Shown in pieces: positions 63,711-64,000 of a stretch of DNA of 64,000 nt. The stretch comes from Collimonas pratensis (lineage in GTDB: Bacteria > Pseudomonadota > Gammaproteobacteria > Burkholderiales > Burkholderiaceae_D). The notes beneath the pieces were generated by a model. It did no database searches, had not been told where the DNA came from, and saw only the letters and a program-made list of their open reading frames with translations. Every line of letters starts with the position of its first letter. Within the stretch, counting starts at the first letter, position 1. The stretch lies in the NCBI RefSeq assembly GCF_001584185.1, contig NZ_CP013234.1, positions 1,426,001 through 1,490,000 on the forward strand, written 5' to 3'. The position numbers and the translations under genes are program-made.

Positions 63711-64000
63711 ATGAGCACCCCCACCACTCTTTCGGCGGCCGAGCAGGCCCTGCGCGACGCTGCACTGGAATACCACCGCAGTCCGACGCGCGGCAAGATC
63801 GCCGTGGTGCCGACCAAGCCTTTGTCGAACCAGCGCGACCTCTCGCTGGCGTATTCGCCCGGCGTGGCCTACGCCTGCCTGGCGATCCACGAAGATCCGG
63901 AGATGGCGGTGGAATACACCTCGCGCGCCAACCTGGTCGGTGTCATTACTAACGGCACGGCAGTGCTGGGCCTGGGCGATATCGGGCCGCTGGCCGGCAA
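63711..64000 (+). CDS. maeB: NADP-dependent malic enzyme, N-terminal part (cut by window end)
   Basis: The first 96 codons are present. [44 protein letters not shown] and [23 protein letters not shown] are the conserved start of the large MaeB type (malic enzyme fused to a phosphotransacetylase-like domain). It decarboxylates malate to pyruvate and NADPH. ATG follows CCAGGAGA. Confidence 0.93.
   Translation, partial: MSTPTTLSAAEQALRDAALEYHRSPTRGKIAVVPTKPLSNQRDLSLAYSPGVAYACLAIHEDPEMAVEYTSRANLVGVITNGTAVLGLGDIGPLAG

Overview
The window looks like a chromosomal segment of a Betaproteobacterium of the order Burkholderiales, most likely family Oxalobacteraceae (Collimonas/Herbaspirillum/Janthinobacterium type). 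This is inferred from the GC-rich coding, the gene orders (isc operon, rpfE-like/recJ, prfB/lysS) and the repeat families, not from a database search. The sequence begins inside uvrB and ends inside a malic enzyme gene. I saw no rRNA, tRNA, CRISPR array, transposase or prophage.

Layout. 0-3 kb: 3' end of uvrB, a divergent uracil-DNA glycosylase-like gene and a TetR regulator, separated by palindromic repeats. 3.4-10 kb: a complete iron-sulfur cluster operon iscR-iscS-iscU-iscA-hscB-(lysE-like)-hscA-fdx-iscX closed by a strong bidirectional terminator. 10-20 kb: housekeeping and small regulators: glycine-zipper protein, lysS, prfB with its programmed frameshift, a lipoprotein, an orphan XRE regulator, a DJ-1/PfpI + AraC pair, recJ with an rpfE-like gene, and a DinB-like protein. 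20-24 kb: a TonB-dependent siderophore receptor under a Fur-box-like site, a small membrane protein with an apparent non-AUG start, and an aldo/keto reductase.

24-38 kb and 48-64 kb hold two halves of one metabolic programme, uptake and complete catabolism of glycine betaine. Block 1: a GbdR-like regulator divergent from glyA, an M19 dipeptidase-like gene, a V4R-like gene, dgcA, dgcB, etfA, etfB, gbcA, gbcB and an OpuAC-type betaine-binding protein. Block 2: proV, proW, a second GbdR-like regulator, choX, fdhA, a threonine aldolase-like gene, sdaA, soxB-soxD-soxA-soxG, a dihydroneopterin aldolase paralogue and the start of maeB. Together they encode betaine -> dimethylglycine (GbcAB) -> sarcosine (DgcAB with an electron-transfer flavoprotein) -> glycine (SoxBDAG) -> serine (GlyA) -> pyruvate (SdaA), with formaldehyde and one-carbon units handled by FdhA and tetrahydrofolate enzymes.

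The 38-48 kb interval between the blocks contains a ygiW/qseBC-type two-component cluster, a MacAB-type tripartite efflux operon, a CodA-like deaminase and a TorF-type porin.

Non-coding structure is rich: three families of REP-like palindromes, a 144-bp MITE-like element with perfect 18-bp inverted ends, phased direct repeats upstream of betaine genes, a cluster of TGTCCG half-sites beside the orphan XRE gene, and a 24-codon leader ORF with Cys at every fourth position (4, 8, 12, 16) whose stop overlaps the sdaA start.
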